This document shows, piece by piece, positions 27,282 to 35,547 of a stretch of DNA of 64,000 nt (positions are counted from its first letter, which is position 1; each line of letters opens with the position of its first letter). Source of the DNA: JAFGXT01 sp963677165 (GTDB lineage Bacteria > Verrucomicrobiota > Lentisphaeria > Victivallales > SZUA-371); contig CAXXSX010000001.1 of assembly GCA_963677165.2 (NCBI GenBank), positions 806,001 to 870,000 of the forward strand. Direction: 5' to 3'. Made by a program: the position numbers and the translations under genes. The notes beneath the pieces are model-generated. The model saw nothing but the letters and a program-made list of their open reading frames with translations. It was not told the DNA's origin and made no database searches.

Positions 27282-28442
27282 TTACTTAGACTTAGGGCCT
27301 GCAACTGGTGTTGAAGGTACCGGTTTTACCGCTGCTCCAGGACGAACTTTATGAGTACCGTCCACAATTACAACTTCTCCGATTTCAAGCCCTTTTGGTA
27401 TGGTGTAGACGCTGCCGATCATTTCTCCAACTTCAATGTTGCGCCGTACCGGAATATTATCTTTACCAAGAACATAAACAAAACTTCCTTTATGATCCGT
27501 TATAACAGCTGAAACGGTTATTCCCGGAACCGGTTTACTGTTTGTTTTTGATACCAGTGCGGTTACATAACCTCCTGGAATAAGCTTTAAATGAGGATTT
27601 TCATATTTGACCCATACTGAAATCGTATCAGTATCATCATCAACCACATTATTAACAAAATCGATTTTGCCCGGAGACTTGTAAAGTTCGCCATTGGACA
27701 TCTTTAATTTAACTTTTATGCTTGGATTGAGTTTGCCGATTGAATTAAAGCTGTTCTGAAATTCACGCTCACTTAAAGAGAATTTAACTCGAATTGGATC
27801 GACACTAACGATTTTGGCAAGCGGAGAACTACTGGCGCTGACATAATTACCACGAGTATATTTGACTTTACCGATACGACCGGTAATCGGGGCGTAAACT
27901 TTCGTATAGCTGAGCTGGTTTTTGGCTTCGATCAGCTCTGCTTTGCGTTGTTCATAAACCGCTATTTTCAGGTTGATCAGACGTTCGGCATCTTCAAGGT
28001 TTGACTGAGAAACTGCATCTTTACCTGCCAGAAGCTTTTGGCGGTGATAGTTGCTTTTTGCATAACTCAGTTCCGCTTCCGACTGACGAACCAGTGCCTG
28101 GGCCGCCTGGAACTGGGCTTCATAAGCGGTATCTTCAATCTGGAACAGCAGTTCACCTTTTTTTACCAGCGAACCTTCTTTGAATTTGATATCAGTGATA
28201 AAACCGGAAATACGCGGTTGAAGATCAACTTCTTCATCCGCTTCAATATTACCGATATATTCTTTTTCAAGAGAGTTGTGAATTGGTTTCACTTTTTCTA
28301 CGATTACTGTCGCAGGGGGCATCTGCGGTCTGCCGGCTGCCTTTGGGGCGGGCTTTGCTTTCTCAGCCGCATTTACAGTACAAAAGGAAAAACCGCAGAA
28401 CGCGGATAATAGCATAGCTTGTAAAATTCTGTGTCTACTCAT
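27282..28442 (-). CDS. RND efflux periplasmic adaptor (membrane fusion protein)
   Basis: A 386-residue adaptor linking the RND pump to an outer-membrane channel. It has an N-terminal signal peptide (MLLSAFCGFSFCTVNA), a Pro-rich linker, a lipoyl half-domain (DLQPRISGFITDIKFKEGS), an alpha-helical hairpin of about 90 residues (AQFQAAQALVRQSEAELSYA onward), the second lipoyl half (YAPITGRIGKVKYTRGNYV) and beta-barrel / membrane-proximal domains. It ends 16 nt before the pump gene and starts 17 nt after the MarR gene, so the three form one operon. Confidence 0.93.
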   Translation of the reverse strand: MSRHRILQAMLLSAFCGFSFCTVNAAEKAKPAPKAAGRPQMPPATVIVEKVKPIHNSLEKEYIGNIEADEEVDLQPRISGFITDIKFKEGSLVKKGELLFQIEDTAYEAQFQAAQALVRQSEAELSYAKSNYHRQKLLAGKDAVSQSNLEDAERLINLKIAVYEQRKAELIEAKNQLSYTKVYAPITGRIGKVKYTRGNYVSASSSPLAKIVSVDPIRVKFSLSEREFQNSFNSIGKLNPSIKVKLKMSNGELYKSPGKIDFVNNVVDDDTDTISVWVKYENPHLKLIPGGYVTALVSKTNSKPVPGITVSAVITDHKGSFVYVLGKDNIPVRRNIEVGEMIGSVYTIPKGLEIGEVVIVDGTHKVRPGAAVKPVPSTPVAGPKSK

Positions 28443-28459
28443 CTTATATAATGTCCTTG

Positions 28460-28924
28460 TTATTGAAGTTTATTAAAAAATTTATTTAAAAAATCAGTTA
28501 CCTGATTTATGCTCTTTGAATCAAAATCTTTAAGAATCTCCGTGGTCATCGCATCAAAAAATTCATGGATTTTATTAATTGTATTATTGGTTTTAGTCGA
28601 TAATTTTATAAGAACTGATCTGCGATCTTCCGGATTGCGATTTCGCATCAGCCAGCCGCGGTTTACCAGAGTATTTATCTGCTCGGAAGTTGATGCCGCA
28701 CTTATATTTAATATTTCAGACAATGTTTTTAAACTGATTCCTTCCGGAGACTCCTTTGTCAGCTTGCTTACCAACTTAATTACTTTTGCTTGCACCAAGG
28801 TTAAACTGTAATATTCTTTTACCTGATCCGGCGCATGTAGGCGATCACATATTGAATGCATGGCTTCCGAAATTTCAAAAATTTGCAACCATATATCCTT
28901 GGCTTCCATATCAACGCCGTTCAT
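28460..28924 (-). CDS. MarR-family transcriptional repressor of the RND operon
   Basis: A 154-residue winged-helix dimer. The start at 28924 (MNGVDMEAK) has AGGAG 8 nt upstream. The recognition helix lies in LKTLSEILNISAASTSEQIN, and the wing in RNRNPEDRRSVLIKLS, with the DRR-S/VL signature of MarR proteins. It is the first gene of the operon with the RND adaptor and pump and probably represses it, released by a toxic ligand. Two perfect short palindromes overlap its promoter, as expected for autoregulation. Confidence 0.9.
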   Translation of the reverse strand: MNGVDMEAKDIWLQIFEISEAMHSICDRLHAPDQVKEYYSLTLVQAKVIKLVSKLTKESPEGISLKTLSEILNISAASTSEQINTLVNRGWLMRNRNPEDRRSVLIKLSTKTNNTINKIHEFFDAMTTEILKDFDSKSINQVTDFLNKFFNKLQ

Positions 28925-28962
28925 TCTTTCGCTCCTTATATTTAAACAACTGTTTGAATGAG

Positions 28963-28980
28963 ATTGCAATAAATTGCAAT
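28963..28980. repeat. Tandem palindromic octamers ATTGCAAT
   Basis: Two copies of the self-complementary octamer ATTGCAAT (28963-28970, 28973-28980), 10 bp apart, lie in the marR 5' leader. They may be a further protein-binding site. Confidence 0.4.
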
Positions 28981-28984
28981 TTAT

Positions 28985-29026
28985 TTAGGCCTAACCTAAT
29001 TATATAGGAAGTCCTAAATATTTCAA
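28985..29026 (-). promoter_or_regulatory. marR promoter with two palindromic operators
   Basis: On the minus strand, TTGAAA (29026-29021), a 16-bp spacer and TATAAT (29004-28999). The palindrome TAGGA-AG-TCCTA (29005-29016) fills the spacer and TTAGG-CCTAA (28985-28994) lies at about +1 to +10. Their centres are 21 bp apart, two helical turns. Confidence 0.6.
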
Positions 29027-29148
29027 GTCTGAAATAAAATAAAAAACGGAAATTTAATTTTGGACCTTGCCGGGTCATTGAAAATATGGTTGAAGGAGAT
29101 AGTTTATTATACAGTTTTTCCGATAGATTAAGTTCAAGGAGTTCATTT

Positions 29149-29523
29149 ATGAAACTATTACTGAAAGTAATTCTAATGTATTCATTGTTAGTGTTTGCGA
29201 TAGCATTACCGGTGTTTGGTTTTTTTATCGGAATTTTAGGCGCATGTGGATTTTGTAACTTATGTGGATTAACTGGTGAGCTTAAACTTTGGGAGATGGC
29301 GATAGTTGGTATGGCTTTCTTTTATGGTGGTTTTTCCGGCGGAGGTGGAACTTTTTTTATAATTACACTTCCAGTCGTAATGTTTATCTCCAAAAAACTT
29401 GAAATTAATCTTAGTTCTCGCCGGGATAAGCTCTTATTGGGATTACTTGAAATTTACAGTCGGAAAATCCATGAATTTGCAAGTTCTGAATTAGAATCAA
29501 TTCGAAAAATACAGGAGAAATAA
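29149..29523 (+). CDS. Small membrane protein, unknown function
   Basis: A 124-residue protein with start at 29149, AAGGAG 8 nt upstream. Two hydrophobic segments (KVILMYSLLVFAIALPVFGF and an Ala/Gly-rich one around AIVGMAFFYGGFSGGGG, continuing into IITLPVVMF) are followed by a charged helical tail ending KIQEK. A Cys cluster (GACGFCNLCG) lies between the first helix and the second. I do not recognise the family. It is divergent from the marR operon. Confidence 0.65.
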   Translation: MKLLLKVILMYSLLVFAIALPVFGFFIGILGACGFCNLCGLTGELKLWEMAIVGMAFFYGGFSGGGGTFFIITLPVVMFISKKLEINLSSRRDKLLLGLLEIYSRKIHEFASSELESIRKIQEK

Positions 29524-29576
29524 AAAATTTTTCCCATATCTTTGAATAGTTAAAAGACTTGAGTGAAATATATTAC

Positions 29577-29666
29577 GGGTAGGAACGGTTCTCCGTAACC
29601 GTCCGCTATTTTGTGTCTGAGCACAAAATTCCAAGGAACGGCGCGCTGCGGAGAGCACGCCCTACC
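29577..29666. repeat. 90-bp structured element with three internal hairpins
   Basis: Bounded by GGTAGG (29578-29583) and CCTACC (29661-29666). Inside are three hairpins: ACGGTT/AACCGT, TTTTGTG/CACAAAA, and GGCGCGCT/AGCACGCC. It is non-coding and lies between the small membrane gene and the GH78 gene. It looks like a MITE or REP-type element; no second copy is in the window. Confidence 0.65.
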
Positions 29667-29702
29667 AAAACTCGATCATTTTGCAAGACTCTTTCCAATT
29701 TG

Positions 29703-31862
29703 TTATTTTCCCTGCAACTGAACATTTGTTTCAACTTTACCATCTTTCCCACGTACAAATGTTGCTTCGACTTTTCCTCGCGGGGTGTTGATTGCTATTG
29801 AGCCGCTTGAAAGTGAAGAAGGAATTTTTGGGGCATTGGTAATTTCTGTCCAGCCTGGTGCGGCGGGTTTCAGTCCGAAAATTTCTGCCGCGATCATGTA
29901 GATTGGAGCTGATGCCCACGGATGACACAAACTGGTGTTCCACTTCTGATCGACGCCCCAGGCTTCCATGCAGGTTGTGGCGCCGTCTTTGAGCATGGTC
30001 TGCCAGGAATGGGTATCGTCGCAGGTCAGAAGATCATACGCAAGCTCGTATTCCCCGTAATTAAACAGGCCCTTCAGTACGAAGAAAGAGAAGTAAACGC
30101 CGCAACGGATGCGTTTTTCCCTGATTATAGAAATTATGGATTTCGCTTCATCGGCTGAAAGCATATTGAACATGAGAGCTAAAGCATTCGGGTGTAGTGA
30201 GACATGATCTGAGCTGTCGGTGTCAACAAATCCTTTATCAGTCAAAAACTTATTCTTTATGGTCGATTTTAGTGATTCGGCTTTTTGAGTAATTCCAGCG
30301 GCTTCCATCTGCATATCAGCAGCAGCGTATATTTGTGCCGCATAGGATATTGTTCCATAATAATGGATATTAAGCAGTGTGTTAATTCCACTCTGCTTAT
30401 CCTGGTTTGCTCCCATTAAACCGGGATCATCATAGCCATCGCGGAGATTTTCGGGCCAGTCAACCATAACCGGTTTCCCTTTGAAATCAGCCAGGAGTCC
30501 ATCCGAATTTTCGTATTTGACAAAATAACTCAAAACGTTATTAACTGTCGGTATCATTTTGCTAACAAACTCAACATTACCGGTCCACATGTAATATTCG
30601 TATAACAGTGGAATCCACAATAGCGAGTATTCGGCAATTTCCTGCTCAAAAGCTCCTGGGGCGACCGCATTGAGGCCCGGGCATGTTTCGCCGGAAATTG
30701 CGAAATCTTCAAGCACCTTTTTCAACATCTCATGGCGTCCGGTCAGGTACAAGTGAGAAAGTCCGGTAACATAGGCATCTCCCAGGTATGCGCCTTTTTC
30801 ACGGCTCATGCAGTCAAGATAAGAGTCCTGGGTGCCGAGTTTAACTGCGAGAGCGCATATATCCCAGATGCGGTCAAGGATGTTGTCAGAGGTTTTCAAT
30901 TCAGACGAATGATCCGTCGGATAATGACGTTCAATAACGAAGATGTCTTCCGGTTCCGGGATTCCGGGAAAGTTCACGAGTTCAACATAGCGGAAGGCTT
31001 TATAGTCAAAATATTCTACACGGTCGGCTTTTCCTGAGAGTGTAATAAATTCCTTGTATTCACAAGCTGCGCGCATTTTATATCTGGCGGAACCATCTTC
31101 ATTTAACTCTTCAGCGTGGCGTATTTCAAGCAGTTGTCCTTCGGCTCCCTGTGCTTTTATCACGGTGCAGCCGACCACTTCACGTCCAAAATCGATTAGC
31201 CAGTGTCCGTTATCCAGTTGGGTCACTGATTTCGGGAATATATTTTTCCACGCCAGCGGTTCAGTGGGCTGAGGAATCAGGTTGTGTGGATAATTTTTGA
31301 CTTTTTCTGCCTGTTTCCAGAAGGAATCGTCGAAGGCGGAAGTTGTCCAGTTCGACGGGATTCTACGCATGTCGATATCTTCAGCAAACTGAGTTTCATA
31401 GCCGAACATACGTTCTGATTTGTATGCAATACAGTCGAAACAGCGCCAGGAATCATCGGTAACGATTTCGGCTGAGTTTCCACTTTCCTGATCAACAGCA
31501 AGAGCCAGTTTCAGTCCGGCAAGGCCGTCGCCGCTGTTCCAGACGCGATTAACCAGTCCCTGATAGTAGCCATGCACAGCGATAATATTTTCTCCTGCAG
31601 TCAGAAATTCACTGACATCGACAGATGAATAATAATAATGGCGTGGGTATCCCGGCGCCGGTCCGGAAACCGCGAATCTGCCGTTGATATAAATCTTACA
31701 GTAATCATCGGCTGTGAACGTCAGCTTTGCGGCTGTCGGTTTTGAATCGAGTTCAAGTTTTTTCCGGTAAAAGGTATGAATGTTCTTTAAATCGTCTTCA
31801 CTGGAAAAAATACTATTTCTTATCCAGGCGGCTTCAGTCAAATAATCTATACTCATTCTCAA
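29703..31862 (-). CDS. Glycoside hydrolase family 78 (alpha-L-rhamnosidase)
   Basis: A 719-residue enzyme removing terminal alpha-L-rhamnose. It has N-terminal beta-sandwich domains and an (alpha/alpha)6 barrel. Catalytic-site residues match the family spacing: Asp350, Glu355 and Asp362 in DCMSREKGAYLGD, the same D/+5/+12 pattern as in Bacillus RhaB, and a Glu in CMEAWG. No signal peptide is seen, so it should act in the cytoplasm on imported oligosaccharide. It is the last gene downstream of the pseudopilin-glycosidase cluster, 195 nt after the preceding gene. The start is uncertain (ATG at 31862 or 31856). Confidence 0.92.
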   Translation of the reverse strand: MRMSIDYLTEAAWIRNSIFSSEDDLKNIHTFYRKKLELDSKPTAAKLTFTADDYCKIYINGRFAVSGPAPGYPRHYYYSSVDVSEFLTAGENIIAVHGYYQGLVNRVWNSGDGLAGLKLALAVDQESGNSAEIVTDDSWRCFDCIAYKSERMFGYETQFAEDIDMRRIPSNWTTSAFDDSFWKQAEKVKNYPHNLIPQPTEPLAWKNIFPKSVTQLDNGHWLIDFGREVVGCTVIKAQGAEGQLLEIRHAEELNEDGSARYKMRAACEYKEFITLSGKADRVEYFDYKAFRYVELVNFPGIPEPEDIFVIERHYPTDHSSELKTSDNILDRIWDICALAVKLGTQDSYLDCMSREKGAYLGDAYVTGLSHLYLTGRHEMLKKVLEDFAISGETCPGLNAVAPGAFEQEIAEYSLLWIPLLYEYYMWTGNVEFVSKMIPTVNNVLSYFVKYENSDGLLADFKGKPVMVDWPENLRDGYDDPGLMGANQDKQSGINTLLNIHYYGTISYAAQIYAAADMQMEAAGITQKAESLKSTIKNKFLTDKGFVDTDSSDHVSLHPNALALMFNMLSADEAKSIISIIREKRIRCGVYFSFFVLKGLFNYGEYELAYDLLTCDDTHSWQTMLKDGATTCMEAWGVDQKWNTSLCHPWASAPIYMIAAEIFGLKPAAPGWTEITNAPKIPSSLSSGSIAINTPRGKVEATFVRGKDGKVETNVQLQGK

Positions 31863-32057
31863 TCGATGTTGTTTATTTATTTTTTTGTAAATTATAACGG
31901 AATAATATACCTAGTTGTTTGATAATAGCCAACCCATTAACTGTTTATTATTCGTTTGTGTTTGTTGATTTATGCAGATTGTTCCCGTGGATGTGTATTG
32001 CTTGGCTCATCATAAAAGTTGCCTGGTTGCCTGTGGTGTAAATGATTTTTGACCATG

Positions 32058-34841
32058 TCAAGGAAGTTGAACGAATGAAATATTGGATATTTTGTAAGTT
32101 CCTTCCGGAAGAATACCATTGAAAAAGCGAAGCGAATAAGTTTTTTCAGAATCCAGTTTATTTGATGATATGAAAAGCGAATACTGATGCAAACCTTTTT
32201 TTATAACTATCTTCCGGTTACAGAAACGGGTCCATGGCGGCTCCGGTTTTAGCAGGGTAATTTCCAGTTTTCCCTTTGAGTTGGATTTGGTGGTAAAGGT
32301 CAGCAGATAACGTTTGTCATTTTTTAGCTTGAGATTATCATGATACAGCTGAATCCAAGTGGGGTTCGCTTGAGGCGGCGACGAAATTATTTTTAAATGA
32401 TATACTCCATCTTTCCATTCTGCTGTAGTTCCAGTTGAAGTGACTTTACTGTTCTGCCAGGATTTCCAGCCCGCATCCGACAATTTTACAGTTGATACCG
32501 TTTTCTCCGCAAAGTAAATCTGACCATATCTTTCGGGTTTTTTGGGTCCTCCGATTCCGCTGCCCCATTCCAACCAGCCATCGCGACCGTTACCGTCGTT
32601 ATTATTTACCAGAATAGAAAAGTGCAGTGCATCCGTACTAACCGGTCTCAATGGATATAACTCGGACCATGAGATTTCAGTAGAATACAATATTTTTCCC
32701 TTTCCCGCTGATTTTATGCTGTAAACAGCGTTTTTTACCGGCAGCATTTTTCCGGTCCATCCAACGGGTAGATCTCCCCCTATGCTGGGGACTATTGTTT
32801 TCAGTAGTACGGCTTTACCATTTTGCTTTGCAAGTATAAATTCAATAGTATCCTGAATATTCCCGCGTGATTTTGTATCAATGGCAAATTGAATTGAATC
32901 ATAATTCCATGGGTTTCTTGTGTTTGTCGCATATACTTGTTTGGAATCGTTAACTTCAACTTCCAGCGCAAGATATTTTGGCGTTGCCGAAATACGGAAC
33001 TTGGCTGATTTTGTGTTGATGGCAGACTTTGTACCCATCGGATTTTCAGCCCATCCGCTTTTGATCCAGTCGGGATCAGTTTTAGTCATAGGTTTAGTGG
33101 AGCCACAGGCGATAAGTTTTTCATTTTTTGTTTTATTGCTGGAATCGTAATCAGATACCAGAACTTTATTTGATGGGGGTAGGCCAGCTATTGACTTAAT
33201 CTCTAAACCGCTTATGAAACATGCCTGTCCTGGTTTTAATAAATAATCCTCCGGCTTGACGATATTCTCTTCCCAATCTTTAACAACGGCTTTGCCGCTT
33301 ATTTTTCTAAGCAGCTCTGTCGGGAGTGAAGACGCTTTTTTCCCATCATTCCATACGATCAGCAGTCCGCCCTGTTTTGTGTCCAGGAGTACTCCATTTA
33401 GACCGTTTGAAAAAATATATTCTTTGGAATAAATGCAGCCGTTATTAATGCTGTGATTAAAAGTTCCGATAACAACGGTGCATAATCTTGGTTCAAGTCG
33501 CGGGGTTTTGCGGAACAAGCCAGATGCTTGAGTAATTCTTTCATTACGATGAAAGAACGGCAGCATTTCCATTTCAGCCTGATTCACCATACAGAACAAA
33601 GCGATTCTTTCCGTTCCGTGTTTAATCTTAAAGAGCAGGTTTTTCAACATATTCAGGGCAATTTCCTGTTCGCTCATGATTTTATTTCCCCGTACGAGCA
33701 GATCATGACCTTCCGAACAAACCCATGGCTTTGATTTCAATCCTTGTTGTTTATCAATATCGTGAAACCAGCGCGGATCAGGACGTGCTCCGTGCAGATT
33801 GAATTTATCGTAATGATTATACAGTGCCTTCGCGGTTGCCTTGTAGTAATTTTCATATGCCGCACTGAGCCATATTTCCGATTCTGGCTGAAGCTTTTTT
33901 ATTGTTTTATAGGCGGACGCGTTTAGTTTTATGAAGTTTTCCGGGGTATCCATCCAGAAGGTACTCCAGCCCGGGAAATTTACTTCGTTCCATATTTCCC
34001 ATATTCTGATGCTGTCTTTATAGCGTTTAACTACGGCAGTGATAAAATCGGTCCAGTATTTCATTTGGGCTGGAGCATATGCGGAATACTCTAGAACACA
34101 AATGCGTTTTGAGGTTTTTTCTGGATGAGATGAGGCCCAGCGTGGCGTGTACATAATATTACCGACTATTTCGAACCCATACTTTTTCATGCTGTTGATA
34201 TGGTTGTCCAGCTCGGTCCAGTTGTATTTTCCCGGTTCCGGCTCAATTGCTCTTGAAGCGTCGGAAAAAAAAGCTCCCCAGCCAATGGAGTGTATTCTGC
34301 AGAAAGAAAATCCCAGACGGTCAGCAAATTTATAAAGATCCTTTTTTACATAACGTGATTCAAACTGGTCACTTATTCCCATAAGGGAAGCCCGGGACTT
34401 CATTGGCAGTGGTGGCGGAATTACTGCAACAGAATAACGCTTTCTGCTGAATTCAGCTTTTTTCCCTTTTATGCTGGCTTTATAAGTTTCAGCGATGATT
34501 TTTTTGCCGTCTTTATTTTTTATGGAGAATTCGACTTCAAAATAGCCTTTTTTTTGTGGCAGCCATTGCCAGCCATTTTTTATGAATTCAGAAAAGGGAA
34601 TGGTTTTTTCATATACGAGGCTGTTTGAAGAATCAAAAACTTTTCCCTTAATGGTACTGTCGCTTTCTGGAGATATTTGATTTACAGCTGTAAATCGAAC
34701 TATTTCCCCCGGTTGGTAAAGCGCGCCGTCTTTGTCTGTCCTGAGCTTGATTTGCGCAAATAGCTGAATACTTAGTGTAGCAATCATGAAAAGTATGGCG
34801 AAAGTGATTCTACGACGTATAAGGAAATATTTGTTTATCAT
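32058..34841 (-). CDS. Secreted clan GH-A glycoside hydrolase with C-terminal carbohydrate-binding-like domains
   Basis: A ~927-residue exported protein (signal peptide RRRITFAILFMIATLSIQLFAQ). It starts with a beta-sandwich domain to about residue 120, then a TIM barrel with the GH-A acid/base motif IWEIWNEVN (Glu286) and a candidate nucleophile Glu377 in WVCSEGHD. The barrel resembles GH39/GH5-like families; specificity is not clear. The C-terminal third contains a CBM9-like domain (LALEVEVNDSKQVYATN, WNYDSIQFAIDT) and a final jelly-roll module. The start is uncertain: ATG at 34841 gives a clean signal peptide, while ATG at 34886 would overlap the upstream pseudopilin gene by 22 nt. Confidence 0.85.
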   Translation of the reverse strand: MINKYFLIRRRITFAILFMIATLSIQLFAQIKLRTDKDGALYQPGEIVRFTAVNQISPESDSTIKGKVFDSSNSLVYEKTIPFSEFIKNGWQWLPQKKGYFEVEFSIKNKDGKKIIAETYKASIKGKKAEFSRKRYSVAVIPPPLPMKSRASLMGISDQFESRYVKKDLYKFADRLGFSFCRIHSIGWGAFFSDASRAIEPEPGKYNWTELDNHINSMKKYGFEIVGNIMYTPRWASSHPEKTSKRICVLEYSAYAPAQMKYWTDFITAVVKRYKDSIRIWEIWNEVNFPGWSTFWMDTPENFIKLNASAYKTIKKLQPESEIWLSAAYENYYKATAKALYNHYDKFNLHGARPDPRWFHDIDKQQGLKSKPWVCSEGHDLLVRGNKIMSEQEIALNMLKNLLFKIKHGTERIALFCMVNQAEMEMLPFFHRNERITQASGLFRKTPRLEPRLCTVVIGTFNHSINNGCIYSKEYIFSNGLNGVLLDTKQGGLLIVWNDGKKASSLPTELLRKISGKAVVKDWEENIVKPEDYLLKPGQACFISGLEIKSIAGLPPSNKVLVSDYDSSNKTKNEKLIACGSTKPMTKTDPDWIKSGWAENPMGTKSAINTKSAKFRISATPKYLALEVEVNDSKQVYATNTRNPWNYDSIQFAIDTKSRGNIQDTIEFILAKQNGKAVLLKTIVPSIGGDLPVGWTGKMLPVKNAVYSIKSAGKGKILYSTEISWSELYPLRPVSTDALHFSILVNNNDGNGRDGWLEWGSGIGGPKKPERYGQIYFAEKTVSTVKLSDAGWKSWQNSKVTSTGTTAEWKDGVYHLKIISSPPQANPTWIQLYHDNLKLKNDKRYLLTFTTKSNSKGKLEITLLKPEPPWTRFCNRKIVIKKGLHQYSLFISSNKLDSEKTYSLRFFNGILPEGTYKISNISFVQLP

Positions 34842-34864
34842 GAGAGTGTAATTCTTAATTCTTT

Positions 34865-35518
34865 TTAGTATTGTATTTTCCAGCATTTCCGCATTGGGCC
34901 TGACGGGCTGTAATATCTTGCAACAGCTTCTTTTGCATACTCAACATGTCCGTCAGTGAAAAGATAATTAGCTCCTCCACTGTGGACAATCGTGGTATTT
35001 AGATTGGGAACTAAAGACCACCACTGACTTCCTCCTGCCCAGTTCGCGTCAACACAGGATTGGGTGTTATATCCTTCCACAACCAGAATCAGATCTGAAA
35101 TGTGTGGAATCCTGCTGATTTTTTTCCCGCACGGGAAATAATCAGCAGTGTCACCGGTAGCGTACCATTCTACTGTATTAAAGGCGTAACTGCAGGGATG
35201 ATAATTCAAATGCGTACTCGCTCTTTTTTCTACATCCATCGGACAGTGATATACACTGTAATTTTTTATATAATCCCAGATGCCATATTGCCAGCTGTTT
35301 TTTGAAGTATCCGATGGATTATATACCGGTAGATAGTCGTCGTAGTCTACTGTATAACTGTAAAACCCTTTGCCCAACTGTCCCAGGTTGCTTGCACATG
35401 AAATGCTTTTTGCTTTGTTTCTTGCCTGAGACAGCGAAGGCAGCAGCATGCTAGCCAGTATTGCAATGATTGCTATCACGACCAGGAGTTCGATGAGTGT
35501 GAATTTTTTCTGTTTCAT
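34865..35518 (-). CDS. Prepilin-type pseudopilin with H-x9-DG motif (second of operon)
   Basis: A 217-residue type II secretion pseudopilin-like protein. The N-terminus MKQKK-FTLIELLVVIAIIAILAS is a type IV prepilin helix; Glu5 after the expected cleavage site is kept, but the residue at -1 is Lys, not Gly. A disulfide-prone globular domain with several Cys follows. The C-terminus has HSGGANYLFTDGH, the H-x9-DG signature expanded in Lentisphaerota. AAGGAA precedes the start. It lies between the SGNH-GH51 gene (29-nt gap) and the GH-A gene, and may display or retain substrate or enzyme at the envelope. That role is inferred. Confidence 0.9.
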   Translation of the reverse strand: MKQKKFTLIELLVVIAIIAILASMLLPSLSQARNKAKSISCASNLGQLGKGFYSYTVDYDDYLPVYNPSDTSKNSWQYGIWDYIKNYSVYHCPMDVEKRASTHLNYHPCSYAFNTVEWYATGDTADYFPCGKKISRIPHISDLILVVEGYNTQSCVDANWAGGSQWWSLVPNLNTTIVHSGGANYLFTDGHVEYAKEAVARYYSPSGPMRKCWKIQY

Positions 35519-35547
35519 TTTAATATTCCTTGTTTATCGTTATACTC

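Noticed and set aside
29577..29666. Possible terminator
   Set aside because: Three hairpins with terminal inverted repeats and no T-run after a stem; better described as a structured repeat.
31863..32057. Short minus-strand frame of about 30 codons between GH78 and the GH-A gene
   Set aside because: No ribosome site and no protein-like composition; taken as non-coding spacer.
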